From Nothopassalora personata (Eukaryota > Ascomycota > Dothideomycetes > Mycosphaerellales > Mycosphaerellaceae), in NCBI GenBank assembly GCA_033816765.1, contig CM066291.1, positions 372,001 through 436,000 of the forward strand: a stretch of 64,000 nt of DNA. The letters are read 5' to 3'. How positions within the stretch are numbered: the stretch's first letter is position 1; every line of letters begins with the position of its first letter. Below, piece by piece: positions 11,255 through 22,289 of the stretch. Under the pieces are notes generated by a model, which was given only the letters and a program-made list of their open reading frames with translations, was not told the DNA's origin and made no database searches. Position numbers and translations under genes: made by a program.

Positions 11255-12783
11255 ATGTTCTGTCGCGGCTACCTGCCCACAGGTCTGAGCTGCTCGGGCA
11301 TCTTCTACGACTTCAAGTATGATTGGGTCACGGAGAAAGAGCGAGACTGCGCGGAATTGTTCGATGGAGACATCGCAGGTATAGGCGTGAGGCTGCCATC
11401 AAACACAAGCTGCGTCCTCGTCTGATGGATAGCAGGTCATTATCGCGTTTATTCTCTCGGTGGTCATCACCACAACGGCATCAATATGCGCCGCTTTCAT
11501 CGACTTTTGTGTTGGGACGAAGTCTGGACTGATACCACTGAGCTCGCGACTTCTCCTCACGACAGACGACAGACGCGTCCTGCGACTGAAAATGTGGCGC
11601 AAAGTCCTGGATCGTCTCATCCTGGGCTTCGCAGACCAACAGATTGTGACCGGGTTCGCACTCCTCATCATCGCCTACATCAAACTCACTCCAAGACACT
11701 ACCACCTCCCCGGTTATGGTAATGAATGGCTCGAGATCGCTACCGGCAACTTCGCCCTCGTCGTGTTTCTCGGCATTGCGTCAAGCAGCTCGCACTTAGC
11801 ATGTCTCATGGTATTGAACGACTACTTCACCAAGCACAGAACCATGGCGTACGTGAGAGTCGCTCTCGTGGCAAGCTTCTCGATACTGTTGACAGTGACA
11901 GTGGCTATTGCTTCCAGTTTCACGGGATATCTGTACATCCTGGCTTACTACACCACTGCTTCACTACCTGCTGCACACCCGGTGAAGGAGAATGGCGATC
12001 GATAACGGCTATCATCCTAGGAATACCATTGACCACGATGTTCTACCTCTTCTGGATATGTACGCTGCAACTGCTCCCTGATGTCCGCGAGTGGCTTCGA
12101 CAGTGGTTGTCCGTGAGAGTCTGCACGCCACTTTACCGCCGGCTAAGATTGGAGCGGGCATGAAGTTTCGCAACAAGGAGAATGTCACCTCAGCGGTGTG
12201 CACCGATCGCCCGGGCTCTGAAATCTGCAGGGTGGACTTTCGTTCTTGGCGACAGACTGCTGGTATACACCATTCAGCTTGTGATGGCTGTTCTCTCGGT
12301 GACCTGGATATTGCTCCAACGGTTCTCTGGTATTCGGAGAGGCTATGATGGCTATGGAGAGCTTTGTCCAATGAGCGAAGCTGCGCGATCGCATGAAGTA
12401 TGGTCGTTCGGGCAGATGCTACCACTCTTTCTCTTGTCATTGCCACTGCTTGCCGCTGGGGAGCTCTATGTCGGTAGGTCTAGAGACTTACTCAAATAAG
12501 AATATTCTGCTGATGTGTGACAACAGAAGAGTGGGAGAACCTACGATTAGAGATGCTGGTTCAAGACGACAGCTGCCGGGCTTTGTCAAGCACACCTGGA
12601 CCGAATCTGCAGTATTGGCGAGAAGTATTGGCCAGAGGTCGTCGATTGAGCTCAGTCGCATCAGCTTGTGGCGGCGGATCGAGTGCTCCAGGCGCACTTA
12701 CATCTCTTGTGCAATCTGACCCCGTCAAGGTGAACGACACTAACGCCCGTCTCGGCCACGACCACCCCAACGATCCTATCTAG
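11255..12783 (+). CDS. Fungal integral membrane protein, uncharacterised
   Basis: Multi-exon gene. Exon 1 (11255-11386) starts MFCRGYLPTGLSCSG and ends in DIAGIG. After a 49-bp intron, exon 2 (11436 on) carries membrane spans and the family-like block LILGFADQQIVTGFALLI, followed by an SSSSHLACLMVLNDYF loop. Later exons run about 12021-12112 (TTMFYLFWICTLQLLPDVRE) and 12194-12476 (SFGQMLPLFLLSLPLLAAGE). A final cytosolic exon (12529-12783) begins EEWENLRLEML and ends HPNDPI. The intron 12113-12193 (GTGAGA..CTCAG) is well supported and removes an in-frame stop. The exon 2 to exon 3 junction is unresolved. The obvious intron 11982-12020 does not keep the frame, and the one that does (donor GTTTCA at 11917) is weak, so a frameshift is possible. 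This resembles a large fungal family of multi-span proteins of unknown function with a conserved DIAGIG start. Confidence 0.65.
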
Positions 12784-13600
12784 CCATACCGCGAAGTGCT
12801 TGCCTAAAGAGGTGGTCAGCTTGGATCCTAGGGCCCTTGCGCTCTACCAACGGCATGCATTGCACCGCTCTGGCGCCTCCCTTTCGGCGATGTACAAGAC
12901 CTGATTCTCTGCGCATGCATGCTTTTATCCTCCCAGATATCATCAGGTTTGGTCTCTCACTTGCGTTCACCAGCAGCATCGATCGCAGGCCTTCGATACC
13001 GAGTCAACGCAACAGTTCCTCCAAGATCATGGATAGACCAGACGCACCAATGCTAGCCTATGTCAGAGCAATGGTCTTTGATCAGCTGCACAAGTCTGCA
13101 ACGCTGGAGAACATCAAGCAGTGCTCGTGGGACAATCTTACGTTGGGATGATACTCGACCGCTGTGACAATGGCATGATCGGAAGCTCATTCTTGCGCCG
13201 TTGGAGATTTCACAAGATTCTTACAGATCAAATTCTACTACCTTCGAAAGCGGTAGCCTCGGGAAAGCATGCCTAGATAGGAGAGAATCAACGAGCGCTA
13301 CTAAGTAGCACGCAGGGCCCTTCCACACCGAGTTCCCAGTCCTCTCCATGCGCGGCTTTAACGACACTTCTTCCTACATCGGCTGCTGCCTTTAGACTTA
13401 TCAAGGGCAATCAGAGCCCGAGGGTGCTGATGCATTCCGCTCTAAGCATCGCGAAATGCCTTCATTTCTCGGCATGTTCTTCGTTGTACCTGGTCAGACA
13501 GAGAGTGCTTTATGGTATTTCGTGGGAAGCCTTGCGCAGCTTGCATGCCATGTCGCCAGCGACGCATCAAGGCGAGTCTCTGCATCTCGCCTTGACATGT
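12784..13600. other. Intergenic, nothing recognised
   Basis: Short unrelated open frames on both strands and no domain signal. Base composition is like the neighbouring genes. Confidence 0.5.
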
Positions 13601-13607
13601 TACGGCT

Positions 13608-14856
13608 GGGACTATGATGCTAGTGCGACCAAGCGCCTGGCGGATGTGGATGTTCCTCCTGGAAAGACGTCAAATGCCATGGATGTCGCGACACGCAATC
13701 AACAAGTTTCACTCACGAAGCAGAGGTTGTTCGCAAGAAGCAGACACGCACCAAAAGCGGCTCGAGCGATACGCTGCTCAGATCCCAAACGGCAACGACG
13801 CCGATCCTGCCTGCAAAGACCACGACAGTAACCTCCAGGGGATTGACCCATTGCGGTTGGTCGATACCACTGCCGTCATCTCGTGGTCAGTCCAGCCACT
13901 CCTAGTAACATGCATCGACGACTCTGCAATCTCGGTCACACTGAAGCATTACGAGTGCCCCCCCCCCTCTCTGTCAAGAGACGTAGCTAAAGGCCTTGAC
14001 AAAGTACAGATTGTCGACTGCGCGAAATCGCTTGGCCTTGCAACCCATGTGAATACGACACAGTCCTCGGCGACGCTTTTAACGATCAAGCGGTATTATC
14101 TACAAGCCTTGGGCAAAACTAACGCCGCACTGACCTCGCCTGAGCCGGCTTGCCAGGGTCAGACCTTGATCGCCGTAATCATCTTGGCCAACAGCGAGAC
14201 TGTACTTGGTTGCGATGACACAGCACTCAATGCATGCTCGTGCACTCTCGAGGTCGTGGCGCGCTGGTGAAGATAAGTGGCGCAGACCAGGTCCGTACCG
14301 CTGACTGTCGAATGTTGTTCCTGCAAGCATCCACAGGCATGGTGGCAAGCTCAATCAGGAGCAGTGTTCCGGCACCCTCGTAAGTCTACATCTTCACCAA
14401 AGCTGCTGGGGGCTTCTTGGATCCGGACAGCTACGACTATCCTGTCTGGTCAGTCCATTAGTCCGTCTGGCTATAGCGGACCTTTACAGCCGTATAGTAC
14501 GCAGTGACAATATGAGCCCTTCCCAAAACCTGATTTGGAACGGCTCGAGGACTCGAGTTTTCGGCTATCTCAAGGCGAGTAAGTGCATCAAAGGGCCTCT
14601 CTGGCTCGCACTGAGCCGAAGACTGACCCTTCGCTACAGTGACATCACCTGGCCATTGCTCCTCCTCGGACAGATTGCTTCGCCGGGATCAGGTCAACAA
14701 AGACAAGCAGTCGTTCTTCTACGCGATGTCGCTCGAGATCTGTGTCTAGACAAGGAAGAGACACTCGCACATGCCTCGGAGGCAGCTGGTGTGCACGGAA
14801 ATTGTCTGCACGCGCTGACTCCACGACATGTCTCCGTCGGGCAATGCGGAAAGTAG
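13608..14856 (+). pseudogene. Probable relic of a Zn2Cys6-type transcription factor
   Basis: The segment near 13640-13760 reads GCGCSSWKDVKCHGCRDTQ, then a basic EVVRKKQTRTKS linker. This looks like a damaged fungal zinc cluster (normally GCxxCRxRxxKCD) that has lost some cysteines. Downstream, in another frame, 13990-14230 carries LLTIKRYYLQALGKTNAAL and LIAVIILANSETVLGCDD, which fits the helical middle domain of such factors. The continuation GALVKISGADQVRTADCRML (about 14256-14320) lies in yet another frame. At least two frame changes are needed. I could not place a complete start or end; the 3' limit is the end of the last open stretch. It could also be two unrelated fragments. Confidence 0.4.
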
Positions 14857-14924
14857 AGCCTCACCCTGTTCGCTTACTCTCCGGCTTTACCGACCTGGAT
14901 GATAGAGTCTCCTTGACCTTCATC

Positions 14925-16361
14925 TCATCCTCTCAGATTCAGCATTGCAAGATTTTCCTCCACAGCTTCCATGGCTTCCACAGCTTCAGTCTCCCTTGTA
15001 TCGGATAACAAGTTTTGCCGACTCGTCATAGGCTCAGGCCGCCACACAGTCCACTTTGTCTCCTCAATCTGCTGCTGTACATGCTGGTCCATTTCTTCGA
15101 GCACCGTCGCCAGCTTCTGTCTGGTCCGCGCAGCATACTCCACCAGGTCCGGCACCGTCCACTGGTCGTAAAGTCGTCCGTGCGTACTCAGTGCCTCAAA
15201 GCCTCCATGAAATCGCAGGAACAGATAGCAGAGGTAGCAGAGGTACTTGCTGATGCCGATGGTCCTAGGCTTGCCGTGTGTGCCCATGTCCGAAGTCTGT
15301 TGAGCAAGAGCGTATTCGACAACCAGCTGGATCTCAGCATGGACGTGGCATTTACCTGCCCATACTTCGTGCGTGATGTCTGTGGGAACACTGGCATATG
15401 GCACAATGTACTGAAGCTGGACGCGTCGGAAGACTGCGGGAAATATACCTGCCGTGGCGACGAGGTCACGAGCCACTCTCCAGTACGCACCAATCTTTTC
15501 GAGCTGGCGAAGAGCCTTTACAGCTGCCGCGATTTTTGGAGTCGAAGTAACACTCTCGAGACGTGAAGCATAGGCTTTAATCTCCGGTATCTGGCAAGCT
15601 GCATAGGTGGCTTTGACGACGCTTTGCAAGTCTTGCTCAAGGTCAGCCCTACTGTCTTCGAAGTCTTCGTAAGCTTTGGCCAGTCTTGTCAAGTGTGCTG
15701 AAGTGAGCTCTCGCGTGCTCCTTTCAGCCTTTTTCGGATATACATGCTGCACACGATGGACCAGATTCGCAAAATCCTTGGCAAGAGACTTCTTATGTGT
15801 TTGCTCCAAGTACTTTGGCTTTATCCATTTATTAGATCGCATTCGCCCAAGCAACTTCTGTCTATGTTGCTGGATTATCAGCTTGAAGATCGCATTGGAA
15901 GTAACGCACCTTTCGCTGGAGCTGCCTTCAGTTGCGCCTCGACTGACGTCTTGCAGCGCTACGGCGATGCGACTCATCATAGTCTTGACATGATCGTCCA
16001 TGATGTCCATGCCAGCGACTTTGACGATCAGAGTTGCTTCCGCCTCATTATGGCGTGAAGATCGAGACAGCTGCTCGAGACATACGGCAGCCACACTCTG
16101 CGCACCTTCTGATACAGCAGCGACATAGGCAAGGTCGTCAGCAATCTGCTTCTCTCTGCGGAGAGGTAAACAATGCGCGGGACCGACAGACTCGCATCCA
16201 ATATCAATCGTTGCAGTCAGGCAATCAATAGGCACAGCATTTGTCTGCCTCTCCAACGTGACCAGATGTTGTCGAAAGTCATCCTGCGATATGCTCGACC
16301 AGATTGTGTTTGTCGGCGTTGCCGTCTGGACAGATCGCAGACCAGGCGAAGGGGAGGCCAT
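14925..16361 (-). CDS. OTT_1508-like (AID/APOBEC-fold) deaminase family protein
   Basis: Single-exon gene, 478 residues, starting MASPSPGLRSVQTATP. An in-frame stop lies just upstream, which fixes the start region. The N-terminal two thirds is alpha-helical and charged with no recognised domain. The C-terminal part carries the zinc-deaminase signature of the fungal OTT_1508-like family. It reads HAE inside CHVHAEIQLVVEY (about residues 336-345) and the paired cysteines in GISKYLCYLCYLFLRF (about 369-384), followed by the conserved HGGFEALSTHGRLYDQW block. These residues would hold the catalytic zinc and proton-shuttling glutamate. The family belongs to the cytidine deaminase fold; its substrate in fungi is, to my knowledge, not established. 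All catalytic residues are present and the frame is clean, unlike several neighbours. Confidence 0.82.
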   Translation of the reverse strand: MASPSPGLRSVQTATPTNTIWSSISQDDFRQHLVTLERQTNAVPIDCLTATIDIGCESVGPAHCLPLRREKQIADDLAYVAAVSEGAQSVAAVCLEQLSRSSRHNEAEATLIVKVAGMDIMDDHVKTMMSRIAVALQDVSRGATEGSSSERCVTSNAIFKLIIQQHRQKLLGRMRSNKWIKPKYLEQTHKKSLAKDFANLVHRVQHVYPKKAERSTRELTSAHLTRLAKAYEDFEDSRADLEQDLQSVVKATYAACQIPEIKAYASRLESVTSTPKIAAAVKALRQLEKIGAYWRVARDLVATAGIFPAVFRRVQLQYIVPYASVPTDITHEVWAGKCHVHAEIQLVVEYALAQQTSDMGTHGKPRTIGISKYLCYLCYLFLRFHGGFEALSTHGRLYDQWTVPDLVEYAARTRQKLATVLEEMDQHVQQQIEETKWTVWRPEPMTSRQNLLSDTRETEAVEAMEAVEENLAMLNLRG

Positions 16362-18362
16362 CCAGCACTATAACGCCATGTGACTGTCTTCCCGAGCCAC
16401 TCATATCACGGTATGATCGAGGGTTGATGTGTTCGCCCCAAATCTTTCAAGGGTCCGATCCGGTACGCGGACCGTGCGCGGGCCGGGAGTGGACCCCATC
16501 CGCCATTGGACGTCGCATTCGTATGTATAAAGTTCGTCAATATCTATGAAGGTTCTCGCGTCGGTCCCCCTTGCTGACGCACCTTTTTAACGTGCGAAGA
16601 GATGACATCTGCAGCAGAAAAGTAAGAGCACCTTTTGGAATTTAGCATTCCTTTTCCCTTGCAGAGCGGTAGTTCTTTTCTTCATGTATACATAGAGACC
16701 CTGGGAGCTGGGCAGCTTGCAGTCCATCGCACCTAGTGGGCCACGACATCACCATCCATGGTCAGACCTGGGCGACATGCCGAAAGGCTCGAACATACGA
16801 TTAGAGCTACCGATATGCAGACTGCCATCTTGCGAATTGGATGCTTATCAGGTCCTCTATGAGTCATGTTCCGGCCCTTCGGTAAGTCCATTTCGTAGGT
16901 CGCGGCCGTGTTAGAACTGCTCGAGGACACGGCCTGATCATGCCATGAAATGGTCAATACTCGTACGAGCCATGGACATCGTGTGCAGATGAGGGCTTCT
17001 TCGATCTTGGCCAGGCAATAAAGTAGCACTACATCAAATCCACTGCGAGAACGGCGATATGCTGTCGCGCGTCACTGAGCTCCTTTCGTTGAACGTACGT
17101 GGCTCGTCGTTCTCCATCATGTAAGCTTCTAAAAAAGGATAATAATCGACTATGGAAGTAATCCTTGGCAGAGTGGTAGAAATGTCGAAAGCACAACCAG
17201 TACCATCTCTTCATACTCCTGCTCTCTGGACTTGTCGGACATGAAGCTCTCCAGCGTCGCTTGCAGCTTGTTGCTTAGTGACAGTGTTCTCCGCAGGGCT
17301 TGAAATCGTCTACTCGTTCCAACGCGGCATCTTCATCTCCTCCTCTGGCCGCAGGTTCCTCTCTCAACGATACTCCACCACCCTACCACCGCCAAGCTTG
17401 GGGCTCCTCAGCGACAGCAGCACAACTCTTTACCCGAAGGGTGCTTGAAACTCTTACAATGCCAGCGACTCGACGTCAGATCCTAGCAAGACTTTCGTAA
17501 GCATTGGCGGAGCGCGCATTGGTCCCCATGGTCAAGAGAGTGTGGTTTTCATTGCAGGTTGATCCTGAGGCCGACTGGCCAGGTTTCGTCCAATGAACAG
17601 CTTGACGGCAATGCCAAAATTATCTGACGAGAAGCTTCATATGCTGCTGACAGGTCACATCAACGCTTATCCAGATCGCACGCAATGCAAAGCTACAATA
17701 TTGCAGAAAGATGTCCATATAGCCTCATAACAGGTGTCGTGCTTACCTACTCAACCCCATCGTTCGGTCGGGTTCATCCGAACCATGGAATGACCACGAC
17801 TTTGACTCGCGCAGAAACCAACCTGTGGAGCAGTTACCAACATTTGGATTCTCATTGACGCCCGCAACCCGACAGTGCTGTGTCTTCCTCACTTCAACCA
17901 GAATATACGACATGCAATGCAATGCAGATTGCAGAGTGGCAAACTGCTTGGACGGCGGATATTGCCATGTTGATGCGGGCATTCTCATTCGCTATGCACT
18001 CAAGACATCAGCCAGGAAAGATGCAATGCTTCTTAAACTCAATATCCGTCGTGTGTCTCACACACGACGAATATAATGAGAGAGGTGCGCGTTGTGGTGT
18101 CGTCCAGAGCTTCTCCAGAACACTCATTTGAGCAGGGCTGACACAGCATGCCGGGTGCATATCCTCCAATGCCTGGACCACCACCAACGAGACCTCTCCC
18201 GCCACTCCCGAGCAAATAACGGCAAGCCCCAAGTACAGCCAGTCTGCAAAGACATAATCGAGACTGATCGTGCCATCGAAAGAGGACCCAAACATTGTTC
18301 AGCACGATTGATCATAGAAGACCCGAAGCCGCGAAATTCGTTCAACATAATAGTAGCCAGCG
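16362..18362. other. 2-kb intergenic stretch, no confident gene
   Basis: Holds the upstream region of the deaminase gene and short frames on both strands. None shows a domain or a convincing exon chain. A proline/serine-rich open stretch at about 17297-17500 ends at a GTAAGC donor-like site but has no convincing partner exon. Confidence 0.45.
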
Positions 18363-19382
18363 ATGTCGACAGAGAAGCGCTGCTCCCACAAACGGCACGA
18401 CTCGGCTCTGGTCAGCAGCTACAATGGCCTGCCGAAGCTCCTGCCCAGGCGAGCAGAAATGGTGGCAAACACGAGATGTGGTTTCCTAGAATTGCCACCT
18501 GACATCCGCAACATCATCTACGAGCTGGTCTTCTTTGAGCCCGACGGCATCCTGGTTGACTTCAGCCACGACAATTACCATTTTGGCCTAGGAAGCGTGC
18601 CTTGGCTAGCATCAACATGCCAACAGATCCGGAGAGAGTGTAAGGAACTTCCATACTGGCTGAACACTTTCCATTTCCGTGTGCCTGTCTTCCAGGATCT
18701 TGAAGCCGTCCGTGCCATCAGCCCTTCAATGCTGAGGTTCCCATTGCCTGCGAGAGATCCGTCGCCACGAAGACGCATTCGGCCAGCCCCGACGCAGATT
18801 GTCGGGAAGTCGATAGAGCCGAGGTCGATGCAGTTGGTGGCAATGGCCATGCGTGATCCTCATATCGACGAAATCATGCAGCGCCTTGATGCAGTCATAG
18901 GCCGATGGCGCATCACGGCCAGTCTGCGGAAAGTGCACATCGATCTGGGTTCAATCACCAACAATACCTTCCTCGAAAGAGTCTTTCACGCCTGGGAAGA
19001 AGTCGCGCCAAGGTTGGCGGCACTGTGTGGCAACATGAATGTCGGTTCGGATATCCGTCTTCTCTTTCAGCTACGACTTAGCAGGCGCTTCGTCGTCGAT
19101 TACGACTTCACTCTCAACGAGCGAATGGCAGCCATGCGCGAAATGGACTTGTGTGTCTCAAGAGGCGCATTTGATGTGGAGGAGTTCACTCTGCCGGAGC
19201 TTGGTACCATAAACGCCATGAGGAAGAGAATATGGGATACTTTCTTTGTGGGTGGACTGCCTGGCGACGATCCTCTACCACCACGATTGAGCAGGACGTT
19301 TCCTTCTCTTGACGAGTGTAAGGAGCATAGTATGCGCTATCGAGGCTTCGGATCACCTTTGCCATTAGCAGCGGCATTGTAG
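18363..19382 (+). CDS. 2EXR / F-box-like domain protein
   Basis: Single-exon gene of 339 residues. The N-terminal part, after about 40 basic residues, carries FLELPPDIRNIIYELVF (about residues 40-56), the typical first helix pair of fungal F-box-like/2EXR proteins. It is followed by WLASTCQQIRRECKELPYW, the usual second half of that module. The remaining 240 residues are helical with no named domain. Such proteins are very numerous in filamentous fungi; a role as a substrate adaptor is possible only by analogy. The start is the first ATG. An alternative start at the later in-frame ATG (MVANTRCGFLEL) would shorten it by about 32 residues and still keep the domain. Confidence 0.75.
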   Translation: MSTEKRCSHKRHDSALVSSYNGLPKLLPRRAEMVANTRCGFLELPPDIRNIIYELVFFEPDGILVDFSHDNYHFGLGSVPWLASTCQQIRRECKELPYWLNTFHFRVPVFQDLEAVRAISPSMLRFPLPARDPSPRRRIRPAPTQIVGKSIEPRSMQLVAMAMRDPHIDEIMQRLDAVIGRWRITASLRKVHIDLGSITNNTFLERVFHAWEEVAPRLAALCGNMNVGSDIRLLFQLRLSRRFVVDYDFTLNERMAAMREMDLCVSRGAFDVEEFTLPELGTINAMRKRIWDTFFVGGLPGDDPLPPRLSRTFPSLDECKEHSMRYRGFGSPLPLAAAL

Positions 19383-19618
19383 CTCAGGTGTCATAAGACT
19401 ACTGTATGTAGTGTATGCATACCCGTCTGCTTTCTAGTTCAGACACGTTCACCTGCCCTATCCCTTGCCGAAGATTCGGGCCGCGACCGGGTTCCCATGC
19501 AGCGGTACATTCGGTACCGGACAGCTCGGGTAAGGTGTCCTGTGGGTGTTCAGATGTGATCTTGCATGAACAATCATTTTCGAACAATCATTTCCGCCTC
19601 TGTCAAGCATAGTACAAT

Positions 19619-20162
19619 ATGGCTTCAATTCCAATAGCTCTTTGCGGTAAAGATCCTGCCACCTGCAATGGATTCGTGCGTGGTATGCTTCCCGAATATG
19701 ACGGTAAGCCAGCAGATACTCCCATTTCTGGGTAATGTTCTCACGCAGTCGATAGTTGTGCACGTGTGCCATAACGCAGAAGCAGCCATGTCTGAGTTGC
19801 CTGGACTGTTCGTTAATAGCTCCACAAAGCCAGCTTCTGGAAAAGGTAGCAACATGGGCAGAGATCAAGGCAGAGTTCCGAAAGTCAACGTGGTGGGTGC
19901 CGGGTTCACGGAAGCCGAATTCGAATACATGCGCAGCTTTGAAATCCTGCGAGAGGTGCCCTGGATGTATCCACCAGCATCAACACGTGCTCGAGGAAAG
20001 GGTCCGCCACCTTCGGAATTGGTTGTGGCCCAAGCGAGGAAGTCGCTGGCTGACAATGATATGGCACCAGGAAGGACAGTTCGCATTGAACCTGGTGTCT
20101 GGGCGTATGGACACGAAGAGGTTCAGCCATGGGTGAAAACTAAGCAGGCCTCCAAGCTGTAG
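19619..20162 (+). CDS. Conserved small fungal protein of unknown function
   Basis: Two exons, 19619-19703 and 19756-20162, joined across a 52-bp intron (GTAAGC..GATAG) in the right phase, giving about 163 residues. It starts MASIPIALCGKDPATCNGFV; the IALCGK...EYDVVHV pattern resembles a short Rossmann-like beta-alpha-beta start seen in a fungal family of unknown function. The middle has VNVVGAGFTEAEFEYMRSFE and the C-terminal half holds VPWMYPPAST and VVAQARKSLADNDM. I recognise the layout from conserved hypothetical proteins but cannot give a function. An unspliced reading from 19668 is open but would replace the conserved start. A nearer acceptor (19748) leads to an early stop, which is why 19755 was chosen. 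Confidence 0.65.
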
Positions 20163-20208
20163 AAGTAGATCGCAGTTCGGGTGCTGTAAATCGTGGATAT
20201 CCGAGTAT

Positions 20209-21243
20209 TCAAGCAGCAGCTGGCGGAGGTCTTCTGTTGTATTGAACAGCTTTGTGCCCACGTTCCTGCCCTACACCACTCCCGTGTCCTTCTTTCCAGC
20301 ATTGCTGGCAATAGAGGTCGCCATCACACCCCAGACAACGCACTTCGGCGTCTTCGTTGCAGATGCAGCACCACGAGTCGATTTCCTCGTCCGTATATGC
20401 TGGCAGGCTCGACTTGGGCTTCAAGCTGGCAGTGATCTTGGGTTTCGAGGACGAAGGTTGTACTGTAGGGGCAGAAGGTAGATCCAGCCCATTCAACCCC
20501 AGCTTCGAGAAACGTGCTTCGAGCTCGCTGTCTTCATACGATGGAGGCTCCTTGTCGGCTTGCTCCCTTTCATTGATCAACTCCGAGGGCGTTGATGGGA
20601 GTTGGAGGCCTGAATGGCCGGGCCGGTCTTTTGATTGGGCACCATCTTCCGGGGCGTCGCCACCGCCATACTTCGTCTCAAGATCCACTTCGGCGAGGAC
20701 TCTCTGGATATACTCGTCGGCATTTTCTTCGTCCTGCTGATCTTCGTGCTTCTCGTGATCGTGAGTCACTTCCTGATTAGTGATGCCATGTCTTGCGCCT
20801 TGACGACTGTCTGTATCTTGAACATGTTCGACATCGACGGGCAAAGCTTCCTTGGCCTCTTTCAATAGGCTATTGATGGTCTTTGGGTCCTCCGGATCAA
20901 GCTTCCATTGGTCATCAGGACCGAGATCAGCGAGCAGTTCTTCCAGAGTCTGCTCATCGCCACTCTGCTGCTGCCACTCTTGCACCAGGTCTTCCCCCGC
21001 TGTCACTTCATCTCTGACCTGCGCTGTAAGTAAACTGGCTACATCTCGGCTTTCATGAGGCGAACTCGTACCCTCCGGAGCTCTGCCAGCTCGAAGGTTC
21101 TTGAGACGATCTGCTAATCTGTCCTCCCCTGTCTGTGGCTGAGATGTTTGAACGTCAACTGAGGGCGAAATGTGGTTCAGCTTCACCGAACTTGGCTTCA
21201 GCGCGTTCAAACGTGCCAGGAGGTCATCATCCTTGGCTGGCAT
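20209..21243 (-). CDS. ANCHR-like abscission checkpoint regulator, B-box-type zinc finger
   Basis: Single open frame of about 344 residues from the ATG at 21243 ([18 protein letters not shown]). Earlier in-frame ATGs at 21309 and 21426 are possible, but the [13 protein letters not shown] start is the one usual for fungal homologues. The long acidic middle includes short amphipathic helices ([49 protein letters not shown]). The C-terminus holds the zinc module [19 protein letters not shown] followed by [11 protein letters not shown] and ERGHKAVQY. In animals the related ANCHR/ZFYVE19 delays abscission in cytokinesis through ESCRT-III and Vps4; the fungal role is inferred from that. It converges with the gene ending at 20162, leaving about 46 bp. 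Confidence 0.8.
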   Translation of the reverse strand: MPAKDDDLLARLNALKPSSVKLNHISPSVDVQTSQPQTGEDRLADRLKNLRAGRAPEGTSSPHESRDVASLLTAQVRDEVTAGEDLVQEWQQQSGDEQTLEELLADLGPDDQWKLDPEDPKTINSLLKEAKEALPVDVEHVQDTDSRQGARHGITNQEVTHDHEKHEDQQDEENADEYIQRVLAEVDLETKYGGGDAPEDGAQSKDRPGHSGLQLPSTPSELINEREQADKEPPSYEDSELEARFSKLGLNGLDLPSAPTVQPSSSKPKITASLKPKSSLPAYTDEEIDSWCCICNEDAEVRCLGCDGDLYCQQCWKEGHGSGVGQERGHKAVQYNRRPPPAAA

Positions 21244-21309
21244 GTTCGACGACACTTTGGGTGGTGTTGGTGCGCAGTCGTAGTTGCTATGTGAAGGAGT
21301 GGTCGGCAT

Positions 21310-22285
21310 CTGACATCGGCATGACCCGAGCCGAAATGGCCCAAGCTCGTCTCTCTCGTTTCCTGCTTCATCTAGACGTCCTTTTTCTTTGTTTGCACCT
21401 TCTCCGTCAATTTCCTTCTTCCGCATTGACACACAGACAGTCAGAGGGCTGGTTCTGTCGGTAGCGGTATGCTTCTGTCGTTGTCAAATTTCATGCCCTC
21501 TCTGTCCCGTACGAAGCGAAGCAGATGCAATAGAGACCAAGACAAGTGGACGATAGACATATACAGTTCAGCCTTTCTGCACACATCTGCCCAGCACGGG
21601 ACCTTTCGTCTAGTCATGAACCCAATTAGTTCAAATGAACAGATTCGAACGTCAGTATCCTCAGTGGTATGGCTTGGCACGGAAAAATTGCTGTTCAGCT
21701 TGTGGCCGCAAGGCTACGGGCCAGCATGTCTACTCTGCAATCGCTTCTCTTGCTCTCCTCAGACTGGTCTATCCGCGTTTGAAGTACGACGGGGATCCGA
21801 ATCCAGATCTTTACCCTGTCCCCCAGAACATGCAGCATATCTGAAGCACAATCGGTCGTTACACTCACAACTTAGTCCTCGTCATCGCTGGAAGACCCAC
21901 CATCTTGAATACTGTTACAGCTCATTCATGTATGGAAGAATTCCTTTCCTCTTCAGAGCAATGCATCCTTGGTTGAACCCTCTTGGACTCTTTTGCTGGA
22001 TACTCAACCTCGGAATGGTCATCGCCCAGAAACATCAAGCAGCGGCAATGTTCGCCGACAAACAGACGCCGTGATCTACACGCCCATACATCCATCAGGA
22101 CTCGTGAGCTATGAAGTGTGAGCTGGCGGTTCACACTCAGCGCCGGCCGACTACGTGATGCAAGGCCTGGGATACACAATGAGCCTAGCAACACAGACAT
22201 ATGGGCTCAGAGACAGCGAATCGTTCTATTGGGGCATTGATGAGCCTGTACACCTTTTGAAGCATTTGTCTGTTCGCTGACATGT
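21310..22285. other. Intergenic, no confident gene
   Basis: A forward open frame of about 200 codons at 21469-22074 has no ATG-led, domain-like or compositionally biased content. The region includes the promoter of the ANCHR-like gene. Confidence 0.45.
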
Positions 22286-22289
22286 ATCA

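Noticed and set aside
14971..15993. Several forward open frames opposite the deaminase gene
   Set aside because: Antisense shadows of a 478-codon gene with conserved motifs.
20242..20868. Forward-strand open frames opposite the ANCHR-like gene
   Set aside because: They mirror a strongly supported reverse-strand gene with an intact zinc finger.
21469..22074. Forward 200-codon open frame as a gene
   Set aside because: No domain, no convincing start, and composition shifts along its length as in non-coding sequence.
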